Below are positions 8,468-17,120 of a stretch of DNA of 64,000 nucleotides, piece after piece. The stretch is from contig NZ_JANUGX010000036.1 in the NCBI RefSeq assembly GCF_024753245.1, positions 1 through 64,000 of the forward strand, given 5' to 3'. Within the stretch, counting starts at the first letter, position 1. Each line of letters starts with the position of its first letter. Both the position numbers and the translations under genes were made by a program. The notes under the pieces were generated by a model, which was given only the letters and a program-made list of their open reading frames with translations, was not told the origin of the DNA and searched no databases. This stretch comes from Massilia norwichensis. Lineage in GTDB: Bacteria; Pseudomonadota; Gammaproteobacteria; Burkholderiales; Burkholderiaceae_D.

Positions 8468-10763
8468 GGACAAGAGCCGGACCGGCAAGCCTGCGCGCAG
8501 CCGGCGCCGCTTCCTGCTGGGCGGGCTGGCCGCCGGTGGCGTGCTGATGGTCGGCTGGGGCCTGGCGCCGCCGCGCCAGCGCCTGCACACCGGCAGCCCG
8601 CTGGCCGTGGAAGCCGGCGCCGTCGCCCTCAACGGCTGGGTCGCGATCGCGCCCGACGGCACCGTCTCGGTGGTGGTCCCGCGCAGCGAAATGGGGCAGG
8701 GCGTGAACACCGCACTGCCGATGCTGCTGGCCGAGGAACTCGACGCTCCCCTGGCGGACGTGCGCATCTCGCAGGCGCCGATCGACAAGATCTTCGGCAA
8801 TCTCACGGTGCTGCGCGAGAACCTGCCTTTCCACCCCGACGACCGCGGCAGCATCAAGCAGGGCGTGCAATGGGTGATGTCCAAGGTCGGGCGCGAACTG
8901 GGGCTGATGTTCACCGGCGGCTCCACCAGCGTGAAAGATGCCTGGGTGCCGATGCGCGAAGCCGGCGCGGTGGCGCGCGCGATGCTGGTACGGGCCGCGG
9001 CCGAGAAGTGGCAGGCCGATGCTGCGCGCCTGTCGACCCGCGACGGCTTCGTCCTGCATCCGGACGGGCGCCGCCTCGGCTATGGCGAGCTGGCGGCACG
9101 CGCGGCGGTGGTCGGCGCCGACATCGAGCCTGGCGACGTGCGCCTGAAGACCCCTGCCGAATTCCGTCTGATCGGCCAGCCGGTGCCGCGCCGCGACACG
9201 CCGGCCAAGGTCAACGGCAGCGCGCTGTTCGGCATCGATGCACGCGTGCCCGGCATGCTGTATGCGGCGGTAAAGATGGCGCCGGTGGTGGGCGCCGGGG
9301 TCGCCTCTTTCGATGCGGCGAAAGCGCTGGCGATGCCGGGCGTGGTGCAAGTGGTCGATGTATCGTCCGCCTTGCCGCAGTTCTCCGGCGCCGGGGCTGG
9401 CGTGGCGGTGGTCGCGAAGACCTGGTGGCAGGCCAGGCAGGCCGCCGCCGCGCTGCCCGTCACCTGGAGCGCCAGCCCGCATGCGAACCTGTCCAGCGAA
9501 GGCATCTTCGCGGATTTTGCGAAGCTGCTCGACAGCGAATCCGGCTTCACCTATTTCGAGAGCGGTAGCCAGGACGTGCAGGGCGCGGCGAAGACGCTGC
9601 AGGCCGAGTACCGCGCGCCGTTCCTGGCCCACGCCACGATGGAGCCGGTCAACTGCACCGCCCAGCTCAAGGACGGCAAGCTGAAGCTGTGGACTTCGAC
9701 CCAGGTGCCGAGCATCGCCGTCGAGATCGCGGCCAAGGTCGCCGGCGTCGAGCGCGGCGACGTTTCGCTGGACGTGATGCTGCTGGGCGGCGGCTTCGGC
9801 CGGCGCTTGGAAACCGACATGGTGGCGCAGGCGGTGGCGATCGCGAAAGCCCTGGATGGCGCATTGAGCGGCCAGCCGGTGCAGCTGATCTGGACCCGCG
9901 AGGACGACACCCGGCACGACGTCTACCGCCCGCAGGCGCTGGCGCGCTTCAGCGCGAAGCTCGACGCCAGGGGCAATCTGCTGGCCTGGGACAACAAGTC
10001 GGTCAGCGGCGCGATCGGCCACCAGTACTTCCCGCGCAACCTGGGCCTGCCCGGCATCGGTCCGGACAAGACCACCGCCGAGGGCGAGTACGACATGCAG
10101 TACGCGATCCCGAACCGCCGCATCGCCCACGTGATCGCGAACAGCCCGGTCGCGATCGGTTACTGGCGTTCGGTCGGTCACTCGCACAATGCCTTCTTCA
10201 AGGAGGGCTTCCTGGACGAAGTCGCGCATGCGGCCGGCAAGGACGGCGTGGCCTTCAGGCGCGAACTGCTGCGCGAGTATCCACGCCACCTGGCGGTGCT
10301 GGATGCCGCGCTGGCCCGTGCCGGCACCGCGCCCGAGGGCCGCGCGCACGGCGTGGCGGTGCACCAGTCCTTCGGCACCATCGTGGCCCAGGTGGCCGAG
10401 GTGTCGGTGACTGAAAAGCAGATCCGCGTGCACCGCGTGGTGTGCGCGGTCGATTGCGGCATCGTCGTGAACCCGAACATCGTGGCCCAGCAGGTCGAGT
10501 CGGCGGTGGTGTTCGGCTTGTCGGCGGCGCTGGGCGGCGAGATCACGCTGAAGGAGGGCCGCGTCCAGCAGGGCAACTTCGGCGACTATCCGGTGCTGCG
10601 GATGAACGAGGCGCCCGAGGTCGTGACCGTGATCGTGCCGAGCATGGAACCGCCCGAAGGCATGGGCGAGCCGGCCGTGCCGCCGGTGGCGCCGGCGGTG
10701 GCGGGGGCGGTGTTCAAGTTGACGGGGCAGCGCTTGCGGAGTTTGCCGCTGCGGCTGGCGTGA
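8436..10763 (+). CDS. Molybdopterin-binding aldehyde/xanthine dehydrogenase-family large subunit, TAT-exported (IorB-like)
   Basis: This 775-residue protein belongs to the xanthine dehydrogenase superfamily, isoquinoline 1-oxidoreductase beta-subunit type. It carries a twin-arginine signal (SRRRFLLGGLAAGG) near residue 20, so it is probably folded with its molybdenum cofactor and exported. Characteristic motifs are EMGQGVNTALPMLLAEEL, GGGFGRRLETD and, near the C terminus, GMGEPAVPPVAPAV, whose Glu is the conserved active-site residue. The small 2Fe-2S subunit normally next door (IorA-like) is absent. The start at MRDSNSQG was chosen over one 54 bp upstream because it leaves a compact TAT n-region; it lies inside the 3' end of the c-di-GMP enzyme gene. 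Confidence 0.85.
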   Translation: MRDSNSQGQNKDKSRTGKPARSRRRFLLGGLAAGGVLMVGWGLAPPRQRLHTGSPLAVEAGAVALNGWVAIAPDGTVSVVVPRSEMGQGVNTALPMLLAEELDAPLADVRISQAPIDKIFGNLTVLRENLPFHPDDRGSIKQGVQWVMSKVGRELGLMFTGGSTSVKDAWVPMREAGAVARAMLVRAAAEKWQADAARLSTRDGFVLHPDGRRLGYGELAARAAVVGADIEPGDVRLKTPAEFRLIGQPVPRRDTPAKVNGSALFGIDARVPGMLYAAVKMAPVVGAGVASFDAAKALAMPGVVQVVDVSSALPQFSGAGAGVAVVAKTWWQARQAAAALPVTWSASPHANLSSEGIFADFAKLLDSESGFTYFESGSQDVQGAAKTLQAEYRAPFLAHATMEPVNCTAQLKDGKLKLWTSTQVPSIAVEIAAKVAGVERGDVSLDVMLLGGGFGRRLETDMVAQAVAIAKALDGALSGQPVQLIWTREDDTRHDVYRPQALARFSAKLDARGNLLAWDNKSVSGAIGHQYFPRNLGLPGIGPDKTTAEGEYDMQYAIPNRRIAHVIANSPVAIGYWRSVGHSHNAFFKEGFLDEVAHAAGKDGVAFRRELLREYPRHLAVLDAALARAGTAPEGRAHGVAVHQSFGTIVAQVAEVSVTEKQIRVHRVVCAVDCGIVVNPNIVAQQVESAVVFGLSAALGGEITLKEGRVQQGNFGDYPVLRMNEAPEVVTVIVPSMEPPEGMGEPAVPPVAPAVAGAVFKLTGQRLRSLPLRLA

Positions 10764-10775
10764 CCGATCGTTGAG

Positions 10776-10839
10776 CGTGGGCTCGGGGAGCCCACCCTAC
10801 GATCTGTGGTGCCCGTAGGGTGGGCACCCCGTGCCCACG
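10776..10839. repeat. Pair of inverted REP-like hairpin units
   Basis: Two 26-bp units (10776-10801 and 10814-10839) are reverse complements of each other except at two positions. Each unit itself folds, one stem around GGGCTC/GAGCCC and the other around GGGCAC/GTGCCC. The two differences are a matched pair, so the hairpin is kept in both. The shared CGTAGGGTGGGC core is typical of dispersed REP-like elements. It lies between two convergent genes and may also stop transcription. Confidence 0.7.
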
Positions 10840-10852
10840 TCTAGCCAAATAG

Positions 10853-11278
10853 TTATTCCGCGTTGGCCAACAACGTACGCAAATTCGCATCCCGCTGCCA
10901 CCCGCGCCGCTCCTCGCTGGACGCCGCCAGGCGCGCCAATTCCTCGTCCGCCAGCGCCGCCTGTGCCTGCACCAGGCGGTCGGCCAGCAGCGGATCGGGC
11001 AGCATGGTGCCGAAGAAGGCGACCCTGTCACCGCGCTGCAACAGCAGGGTCGGAAAATTTTCGACGTCGAGGTCGCCGACCACGTCGGCCTGGTCTTCGA
11101 TGTCGATCCAGACGAAGGTCTTGTCGGGGTGGCGCGCGGCCAGGCTGTCGAAGCCGGCGCGGTAGGACGAGCAGGTGCCGCACCAGGCGGCGCACAGGCA
11201 GGCGACGACCCATCCCTCGCCGTCGAGGGCGGCGGCGAGCTGGTCGCGGGTGTCAAGATCGAGGAGCAGGCTGGGCAT
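10853..11278 (-). CDS. Thioredoxin-like fold protein
   Basis: A 141-residue cytoplasmic thioredoxin-family protein. The redox motif WCGTC sits at CAAWCGTCSSY, and the cis-proline region reads VENFPTLLLQRGD. The start MPSLLLDLD was taken because it opens the fold directly; the open frame runs far upstream antisense to tsaB. The C terminus is extended by a helix rich in Ala/Glu. It probably acts as a small thiol reductase or redox partner; the substrate is unknown. It is divergent from tsaB with only 52 bp between starts. Confidence 0.85.
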   Translation of the reverse strand: MPSLLLDLDTRDQLAAALDGEGWVVACLCAAWCGTCSSYRAGFDSLAARHPDKTFVWIDIEDQADVVGDLDVENFPTLLLQRGDRVAFFGTMLPDPLLADRLVQAQAALADEELARLAASSEERRGWQRDANLRTLLANAE

Positions 11279-11319
11279 GGGGCGGATTTTACGGCTTTTG
11301 GCCGGCAGGCGCCACGGGT

Positions 11320-11325
11320 TAAAAT
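11320..11325 (+). promoter_or_regulatory. -10-like TAAAAT abutting the tsaB start
   Basis: TAAAAT ends only 5 nt before the tsaB ATG. With normal -10 to start spacing, transcription would begin at or next to the A of the ATG, giving a leaderless message. A weak TTTGGC -35 lies 17 bp upstream. No Shine-Dalgarno sequence is visible before the ATG. Confidence 0.35.
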
Positions 11326-11330
11326 ACGGC

Positions 11331-12053
11331 ATGCCTATCATTCTTGCCATCGAAACCTCGTCCGAGCTGGCCTCGTGCGCACTGTTCAACAGCGCCGCCG
11401 TGCCGGCAACCGTTCTTGCCCGCGACACCTCCGGCGTGCGCACCCATTCGCAATCCGTGCTGCCGATGGTGCAGGAACTGTTGCGCGAGGCCGGCGTCAA
11501 GCTGGCCGACTGCGATGCCATCGCCTTCGGCGCCGGCCCCGGTTCCTTCACCGGCGTGCGCACCGCCTGCGGCGTGGCCCAGGGCCTGGCCTTCGGCGCC
11601 GGCCTGCCGGTGCTGTCCATGGTGACCCTCGAAGCGATGGCCGAGGCGTGCCGCACGCACAGCGGCGCCACCGAGGTGCTGGCGGTGCTGGATGCGCGCA
11701 TGAACGAGGTCTACTGGGCCCAGTACCGTTACCTTGACGGCGCCTGGGTCGAGGTGGTGGCGCCGCGCCTGTCTGCGCCGCAGGACGTCGCACCGCAGCC
11801 GGCGAGCGGCCTGGCCGCCTGCGGCAATGGCTTCGCCGCCTATCCGGAGGCGTTTGCCGGCAAGGACTTCGCCGCGCACGCGATCGGCGACATGCTGCCG
11901 CACGCGCGCGACATGGCCGTGCTGGGCGCCCGCGCGCTGGCGGCTGGCCTGGCGGTGCCGGCCGATCAGGCCCAGCCGATCTACCTGCGCAACAAGGTCG
12001 CTTATACCAGCGCCGAACGCCAGGCGATCAACGCGGCCAAGGCGGGCGGCTGA
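11331..12053 (+). CDS. tsaB: tRNA threonylcarbamoyladenosine biosynthesis protein TsaB
   Basis: A 240-residue protein that partners TsaD and TsaE in making t6A at position 37 of ANN-decoding tRNAs. The N terminus ILAIETSSELASCALF and the motif FGAGPGSFTGVRTACGVAQGLAF are diagnostic. The start MPIILAIETS is preferred since it begins the first strand of the ASKHA fold. The stop overlaps the rimI start (TGATG), and UDG and DUF1853 follow in one tight operon. Confidence 0.95.
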   Translation: MPIILAIETSSELASCALFNSAAVPATVLARDTSGVRTHSQSVLPMVQELLREAGVKLADCDAIAFGAGPGSFTGVRTACGVAQGLAFGAGLPVLSMVTLEAMAEACRTHSGATEVLAVLDARMNEVYWAQYRYLDGAWVEVVAPRLSAPQDVAPQPASGLAACGNGFAAYPEAFAGKDFAAHAIGDMLPHARDMAVLGARALAAGLAVPADQAQPIYLRNKVAYTSAERQAINAAKAGG

Positions 12054-12511
12054 TGGCGGCATCGCTGACGCTGCGGCCGATGGTGGTGGCCGACATCGAC
12101 GAGGTGCATGCGCTCGAACAGAGCGTGTTCCCGCATCCGTGGAGCCGCGCCAACTTCGTCGATTCGCTGGCCAGCGGCTACGATTGCTGGGTGCTGCGCG
12201 AGCCGGACGAAGGCGCGCTGGCCGGTTACTTCCTGCTGATGTATGCGGTCGACGAAGCGCATCTGCTGGACGTCGCCGTCAGCGGCGCGCGCCACGGCAC
12301 CGGCCTGGGCCGCTTCCTGCTGGACCGCATCACGGCGCGCTCGCGCGAAAAGGGCATGGCCTCGATCCTGCTCGAGGTGCGGCCGTCGAACGAGCGCGCG
12401 CTGCAGGTGTACGCGCGCTACGGCTACACGCAGATCGGGCGCCGCAAGGGGTATTATCCAGCCCATGAGGGCAAGCGCGAGGATGCGATCGTGATGAGGT
12501 ACACACTATGA
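12053..12511 (+). CDS. rimI: Ribosomal protein S18 alanine N-acetyltransferase RimI
   Basis: A 152-residue GNAT enzyme that acetylates the N-terminal alanine of ribosomal protein S18. It shows LRPMVVADIDEVHALEQSVFPHPW at the N terminus, the acetyl-CoA-binding segment VSGARHGTGLGRFLLD, and LEVRPSNERALQVYARYGYTQIGRRKGYY. Its position between tsaB and a UDG-family gene is the common betaproteobacterial order. Both ends overlap neighbours by a few bases. Confidence 0.95.
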   Translation: MAASLTLRPMVVADIDEVHALEQSVFPHPWSRANFVDSLASGYDCWVLREPDEGALAGYFLLMYAVDEAHLLDVAVSGARHGTGLGRFLLDRITARSREKGMASILLEVRPSNERALQVYARYGYTQIGRRKGYYPAHEGKREDAIVMRYTL

Positions 12512-13560
12512 ACGGATTCGCCGGACGCGATGCCATCTTCCTGGCGGAGATGGGAATCACGCCGCTGTGGCAGTTGCGCGATGCCGCGCCGGCCGCGGCC
12601 GCGGCTGGGGAAGCGGTGGCGGTGCTCGATGCCGTCGCTGAGGTGCCGGTGCTGGCCGCTGAAGCGGCGCCTGCGCCTGCGGCGCCGGAAGCGGCGGAAG
12701 ATGCGTTCGTCGCTGCGGCGGCCGAGCCGGTGGCGCGCATGCCCGCGCCTGCGCCCGCGCCGGCAGATGTCGCGCCGCCGCCGGTGCCAGCGCAGCCCAC
12801 GCAGCCCACGCAGCCCACGCGGCCCGCGCCGCAAGGTCCGCGTCCGCTGCAGCCGGTCGCCCAGTCGGTATCGGCGCTGGCGCCGGTCGCGCCCGAAGAC
12901 CTGGCCTGGGACGACACCGCGCTGCCGGCCGAGGCGACCCCGGAAGAGATCGCACAGATGGACTGGGACCAGCTCGGCCTGGCGATCGCCTCCTGCCGTC
13001 GCTGCAGCGCCTGCCGCGATGGCCGCGCGCCGGTGCCGGGCACGGGCGCCAGGAAGGCGCGCTGGCTGGTGGCGGCCGGGGCCTCGACCGCGGCCGACGA
13101 AAAGGCCCGCGTGCCGCTGGCCGGCGATCCGGGCAAGCTGCTGGACAACATGCTGGCGGCGGTCGAGCTGACGCGCGAGCGCGAGGTCTACATCACCAAC
13201 CTGATCAAGTGCCGTCCGACCACCGCCAGCGGCGGCGAACGCGCGCCGACGCCGGAAGAAGCGGCGGCCTGCCGTCCCTATCTGGAACGCGAGCTGGCCC
13301 TGACCGGCGCCGGCACCGTGCTGACCCTGGGGCAGATCGCCGCCAACACCCTGCTGGGACGGCCGATCGCGGAGCCGCTGGCCGGCGTGCGCGGCCGCGC
13401 CTACCCGCTGCAGGGTGCGCGGGCCACGCTGGTGGCGACCCTGCATCCGGGCGAGCTGCTGCGACGCGGCGGCGACAAGGCCCTGGCCTGGGCCGATCTG
13501 TGCCGGGCCCGGGCCGCAAGCGGCGCCGCTGGATCGTCCGGTGCGCAATCCGGCCGATAA
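12508..13560 (+). CDS. Uracil-DNA glycosylase superfamily protein with degenerate active-site motif
   Basis: A 350-residue protein of the Fe-S family 4/5 uracil-DNA glycosylase superfamily. About 150 N-terminal residues are Ala/Pro-rich linker with a short QPTQPTQPT repeat, as in betaproteobacterial members. The domain keeps the cluster cysteines (CRRC; IKCRP; ACRPYL), LAGDPGKLLDNML and C-terminal LHPGELLRR. The usual first motif, GE(A/G)PGxxED, reads instead AAGASTAADE near residue 190, so the catalytic/base-binding signature is lost. It may be a non-catalytic homologue or have changed specificity. It overlaps rimI by 4 bases and DUF1853 by 20. Confidence 0.85.
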   Translation: MNGFAGRDAIFLAEMGITPLWQLRDAAPAAAAAGEAVAVLDAVAEVPVLAAEAAPAPAAPEAAEDAFVAAAAEPVARMPAPAPAPADVAPPPVPAQPTQPTQPTRPAPQGPRPLQPVAQSVSALAPVAPEDLAWDDTALPAEATPEEIAQMDWDQLGLAIASCRRCSACRDGRAPVPGTGARKARWLVAAGASTAADEKARVPLAGDPGKLLDNMLAAVELTREREVYITNLIKCRPTTASGGERAPTPEEAAACRPYLERELALTGAGTVLTLGQIAANTLLGRPIAEPLAGVRGRAYPLQGARATLVATLHPGELLRRGGDKALAWADLCRARAASGAAGSSGAQSGR

Positions 13561-14521
13561 CTACCAGGCCGGCTTCGAGCGCCGCTGGGGCCACCTGCGG
13601 CGCGCCCGGGTGCGCGCCCTGGCCTGGTTGCTGGACGCGCCCGATCTGCTCGACATCCACGATCCGCACTGGGAAGGACGCATCGCCACCCTCGGTCCGA
13701 TGACATCGGAAACCGAGTGCTGGCTGGCGGCGCTGGACCAGGATCCATCCGCGCTGGACGCGGCGCTGGGCGCCAAGATGTATACCCGACTCGGCCTGTA
13801 CGCGGAAAAGCTGATGGCCTTCTATTTTGCCGAGCAGGGCAGGCTGGTGGCCCACGGCCTGCAGGTGCGCGCCGCGCGCGACGCCACCATCGGCGAGTTC
13901 GACTTTTTGCTGGATGACGGCGCGGACGGCGTCGAGCATATCGAGTTCGCCACCAAGTTCTATCTGCTGCAGGGCGAGCTGCATGGCGGTGTCAGCCAGG
14001 ATGCGGTCGCGAGCTTCGACAACTTCGTCGGTCCCAACCTGGCCGACAGCCTGGGCCGCAAGATGCGCAAGGTGTTCGACCGCCAGCTGCAGCTGGGTTC
14101 GCACCCGGCGGCGCAGGCGCTGCTGCCGCGGCCGGTAACGAGCGCGAAGGCATTGGTGAAGGGCTGGCTGTTCTATCCGGCCGGGACTTATTTTGCGATG
14201 GACGGCATCACGGCCGGTCATTGCCGCGGCTTCTGGTGCGCGCTGTCGGAACTTGAGCAGATGCAGGAAGACCGCTTCCTGATCCTGCCGCGCCTGCAAT
14301 GGCTGCCGCCGTTCCGCGCCGCATCCGCCACCTGGATGCTGGACCGCGCCCAGCTGCTGGCCGAGCTGGCCGACCATTTCGAGACATCCGACACGCCGGT
14401 GCTGATCGCGGTGGTGCGCGACGGCCGTGTCAACGGCGCCGGCAGCATCGTCGAAACCGAGCGCGGCTTCATCGTCCCCGACGACTGGCACGAACGCGCC
14501 AACGCCCGCCTGCACCCCTGA
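13541..14521 (+). CDS. DUF1853 family protein
   Basis: About 326 residues, recognised as DUF1853, an uncharacterised family often found next to UDG genes in Burkholderiales and Pseudomonas. Typical segments are RVRALAWLLDAPDLLD, KLMAFYFAEQGRLVAHGLQVR and TIGEFDFLL followed by HIEFATKFYLL, which resembles a PD-(D/E)xK nuclease-like core (E..D..E.K). The GTG at 13541 is the preferred start; the open frame extends 126 bases further into UDG, but that part has shadow composition. The nuclease-like reading is inference. Confidence 0.8.
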   Translation: MRNPADNYQAGFERRWGHLRRARVRALAWLLDAPDLLDIHDPHWEGRIATLGPMTSETECWLAALDQDPSALDAALGAKMYTRLGLYAEKLMAFYFAEQGRLVAHGLQVRAARDATIGEFDFLLDDGADGVEHIEFATKFYLLQGELHGGVSQDAVASFDNFVGPNLADSLGRKMRKVFDRQLQLGSHPAAQALLPRPVTSAKALVKGWLFYPAGTYFAMDGITAGHCRGFWCALSELEQMQEDRFLILPRLQWLPPFRAASATWMLDRAQLLAELADHFETSDTPVLIAVVRDGRVNGAGSIVETERGFIVPDDWHERANARLHP

Positions 14522-14530
14522 TCTTCATCA

Positions 14531-14551
14531 AACCGGGGCCAGACCCCGGTT
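14531..14551. terminator. Hairpin terminator / dispersed GGGGTC-type repeat
   Basis: AACCGGGG and CCCCGGTT form an 8-bp perfect stem with a 5-nt loop, lying between convergent DUF1853 and the lplT-like gene. The sequence is a variant of the inverted repeat at 4539-4590. There is only a short T-run, so termination strength is uncertain. Confidence 0.55.
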
Positions 14552-14563
14552 CTTGGCAAGGAA

Positions 14564-15826
14564 TTAGTGCTTGTGCTCGCCGATCAGCGCCAGCGAATCG
14601 TGCTCGCGCTGGTTGGCGGCGTGGCGGCGGCCGATCATGTACATCAGGCCGGCGAGGGTGAGGCCGAACACGACGATGATGATGTTCAGGTCCAGGTTGA
14701 GCGTGAGCATGATCGCGTACGCCGCCAGCATGGTCAGGATCGACAGGTTCTCGTTGAAGTTCTGCACGGCGATCGAGTGGCCCGCGCTCATCAGCACGTG
14801 GCCGCGGTGCTGCAGCAGGGCGTTCATCGGCACCACGAAGAAGCCGGACAGCAGGCCGATGATCATCAGCAGGGGCACGGCAACCGACACCGAATACACC
14901 AGCGTCATGCTGGTCACCACCAGGCCCATGACGATGCCGAGCGGAATCACGGTCAGCGACTTCCTCAGCGGGATGATCTTGGCGGCGGCCGCGGCGCCCG
15001 CGGCGACGCCCAGGGCGAAGGTGCCGATCAGGAAGGACGACTTATCCAGCGGCATCTTCAGCGAACGCTCGGCCCACTTGATGACGATCAACTGCAGCGT
15101 CGCACCGGCACCCCAGAACAGCGTAGTAACGGCCAGCGAGATCTGGCCCAGCTTGTCCTTCCACAGCGTGGCCGAGCAGTTGGCGAAATCGGCGATCAGC
15201 TTGGTCGGGTTGCGCTCCTGGTGATCGTAGCGGGCGCCGGTGTCCGGCACGCCCAGGTTGAACATCGCCGCCAGGATGTACACGCCGATCAGCACGGCCA
15301 GCGAAGCCTGGCTCGGCGTCGACAGGATGCTGTCGAGGACGGGCAGGTGCAGACCCACCAGCCAGGCGCCGCCCATCGGGCTGACGAGGGCGCCGCCGAA
15401 CGCGGTGCCGAGGATGATCGACAGCACCGTCAGGCCTTCGATCCAGCCGTTGGCGACGACCAGCTTTTCGGCCGGCAGCAGTTCGGTCAGGATCCCGTAC
15501 TTGGCGGGCGAATACACGGCCGCGCCGAAGCCGACCACGGCATACGCGAGCAGCGGATGGACGCCGGCGAACACTAGGCCGCAGCCGAAAATCTTGATCA
15601 GGTTGGCAATGAACATCACCCGGCCCTTGAGCATCGAATCGGCGAACGCGCCGACGAAGGGGGCCAGCAGGACGTAGAACAGGACGAATGAGAGTTTCAG
15701 CAGGGGAATCAGCGATGGCGGTGCATGCATCGCTGCAAGCAGATCGATCGCGACGAACAATAACGCGCTATCTGCGAGCGACGAAAAAAACTGCGCCGCC
15801 ATGATGGTATAAAAACCACGATTCAT
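14564..15826 (-). CDS. lplT: Major facilitator lysophospholipid transporter, LplT-like
   Basis: This 420-residue inner-membrane protein has about 12 hydrophobic helices. In Enterobacteria LplT flips lysophospholipids inward for re-acylation by Aas. Family signatures include MNRGFYTIMAAQFFSSLADSALLF, GRVMFIANLIKIFGCGLVF, VYSPAKYGILTELLPAEKLV and FVVPMNALLQHRG. The ATG at 15826 is preferred because this sequence begins the family N terminus, although the frame stays open upstream. No aas acyltransferase is adjacent; in many betaproteobacteria this gene neighbours alr, as here. Confidence 0.88.
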   Translation of the reverse strand: MNRGFYTIMAAQFFSSLADSALLFVAIDLLAAMHAPPSLIPLLKLSFVLFYVLLAPFVGAFADSMLKGRVMFIANLIKIFGCGLVFAGVHPLLAYAVVGFGAAVYSPAKYGILTELLPAEKLVVANGWIEGLTVLSIILGTAFGGALVSPMGGAWLVGLHLPVLDSILSTPSQASLAVLIGVYILAAMFNLGVPDTGARYDHQERNPTKLIADFANCSATLWKDKLGQISLAVTTLFWGAGATLQLIVIKWAERSLKMPLDKSSFLIGTFALGVAAGAAAAAKIIPLRKSLTVIPLGIVMGLVVTSMTLVYSVSVAVPLLMIIGLLSGFFVVPMNALLQHRGHVLMSAGHSIAVQNFNENLSILTMLAAYAIMLTLNLDLNIIIVVFGLTLAGLMYMIGRRHAANQREHDSLALIGEHKH

Positions 15827-15987
15827 TCGAGACGTTCTAAAAGCTAGTGTGGGTTGCTTTATACCATGAAAGCGGGCCGCGCCCAAGAAATCGACAATAC
15901 CCGGTTTCAACTGCCGACGCCAAGTTGCTGCCAAGTTGGCGCTAAAATAGCCCTTCTGTTCGGCTTTTTCACCCTCATCTATCGCCC

Positions 15988-17094
15988 ATGCCACGTCCCC
16001 TCCACGCCATCATTCATCTCGACGCCATGCAGCACAACCTGGCGAAGGCCTATGCCTGCGCGCCGACGGCCCGGGTCTGGGCGGTGGTCAAGGCCAACGC
16101 CTATGGCCATGGCCTGGAGCGCGGCATGCGCGGCTTCAGCCAGGCCGACGGTCTGGCGCTGATCGAGACCGAGAACGCGCTGCGCCTGCGCGAGCTGGGC
16201 TGGGCCAAGCCGATCCTGCTGCTGGAAGGGATCTTCGACGCCTCCGACGTGCCGCTGCTGGCCGAGCACAATATCAACAGCGCGGTGCACTGCTTCGAGC
16301 AGGTCCAGATGCTGGAGTACACCCAGCTCTACCGCCCGATCGACGTGCACCTCAAGATGAATACCGGGATGAACCGGCTCGGCTTCCGTCCCGACGAATA
16401 CGCGGCCGCCTACAAGCGCCTGCGCGCCATCCCCGGCATCCGCAACATCACCCTGATGACCCACTTCGCGAATGCCGACGAGCTGGAGCATCCGCGCCTG
16501 TCGGTCGCCGAGCAGGTGCGCCGCTTCCGCGAAGGGGCGCAGGGACTGGAAGGGCAGCGCAGCCTGTCGAATTCCGGCGGCGTGCTGCATCAGGCGGCCC
16601 TGGCCAAGGAGCTGCACAACGACTGGGTGCGCCCCGGCGTGATGCTGTACGGCGGCACCCCGGGCGGCGGCGTCAGCGCGCGCGAATACGGCCTGCTGCC
16701 GACCATGACCCTGAAATCCGAGATCATCGGCATCCAGCAGCTGCAGAAGGGCGATACCGTCGGCTACGGCAGCCGCTTCGAGGCGCCCGGTCCGATGACG
16801 GTCGGCGTGGTGGCCTGCGGCTATGCCGACGGCTACCCGCGCCACGCCGAGCCCGGCACCCCGGTGCTGGTGGATGGCGTCAGGACCCAACTGGTCGGCC
16901 GCGTCTCGATGGACATGATGACGGTGGACCTGAGCCCGGTCGCCAACGCGCGCGTGGGCAGCAAGGTCACGCTGTGGGGCGACGGCCTGCCGATCGACGA
17001 GGTGGCGAATGCCGCCGGCACGATCGGCTACGAATTGATGTGCGCCCTGGCGCCGCGCGTGCGCGTGGTTGAAGGCCGGGTCGGCACAGATTGA
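15988..17094 (+). CDS. alr: Alanine racemase
   Basis: This 368-residue PLP enzyme interconverts L- and D-alanine for peptidoglycan. The PLP lysine lies in VVKANAYGHG (Lys35), with FYR-like MNTGMNRLGF, the catalytic-Tyr segment GDTVGYGSRFEA and the C-terminal VSMDMMTVDLSP. It starts divergently from the lplT-like gene, with a TAAAAT -10-like site at about 15943. radA follows 26 bp downstream and could be co-transcribed. Confidence 0.95.
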   Translation: MPRPLHAIIHLDAMQHNLAKAYACAPTARVWAVVKANAYGHGLERGMRGFSQADGLALIETENALRLRELGWAKPILLLEGIFDASDVPLLAEHNINSAVHCFEQVQMLEYTQLYRPIDVHLKMNTGMNRLGFRPDEYAAAYKRLRAIPGIRNITLMTHFANADELEHPRLSVAEQVRRFREGAQGLEGQRSLSNSGGVLHQAALAKELHNDWVRPGVMLYGGTPGGGVSAREYGLLPTMTLKSEIIGIQQLQKGDTVGYGSRFEAPGPMTVGVVACGYADGYPRHAEPGTPVLVDGVRTQLVGRVSMDMMTVDLSPVANARVGSKVTLWGDGLPIDEVANAAGTIGYELMCALAPRVRVVEGRVGTD

Positions 17095-17120
17095 ATTAAT
17101 ACGAGCACATATATATAGCA

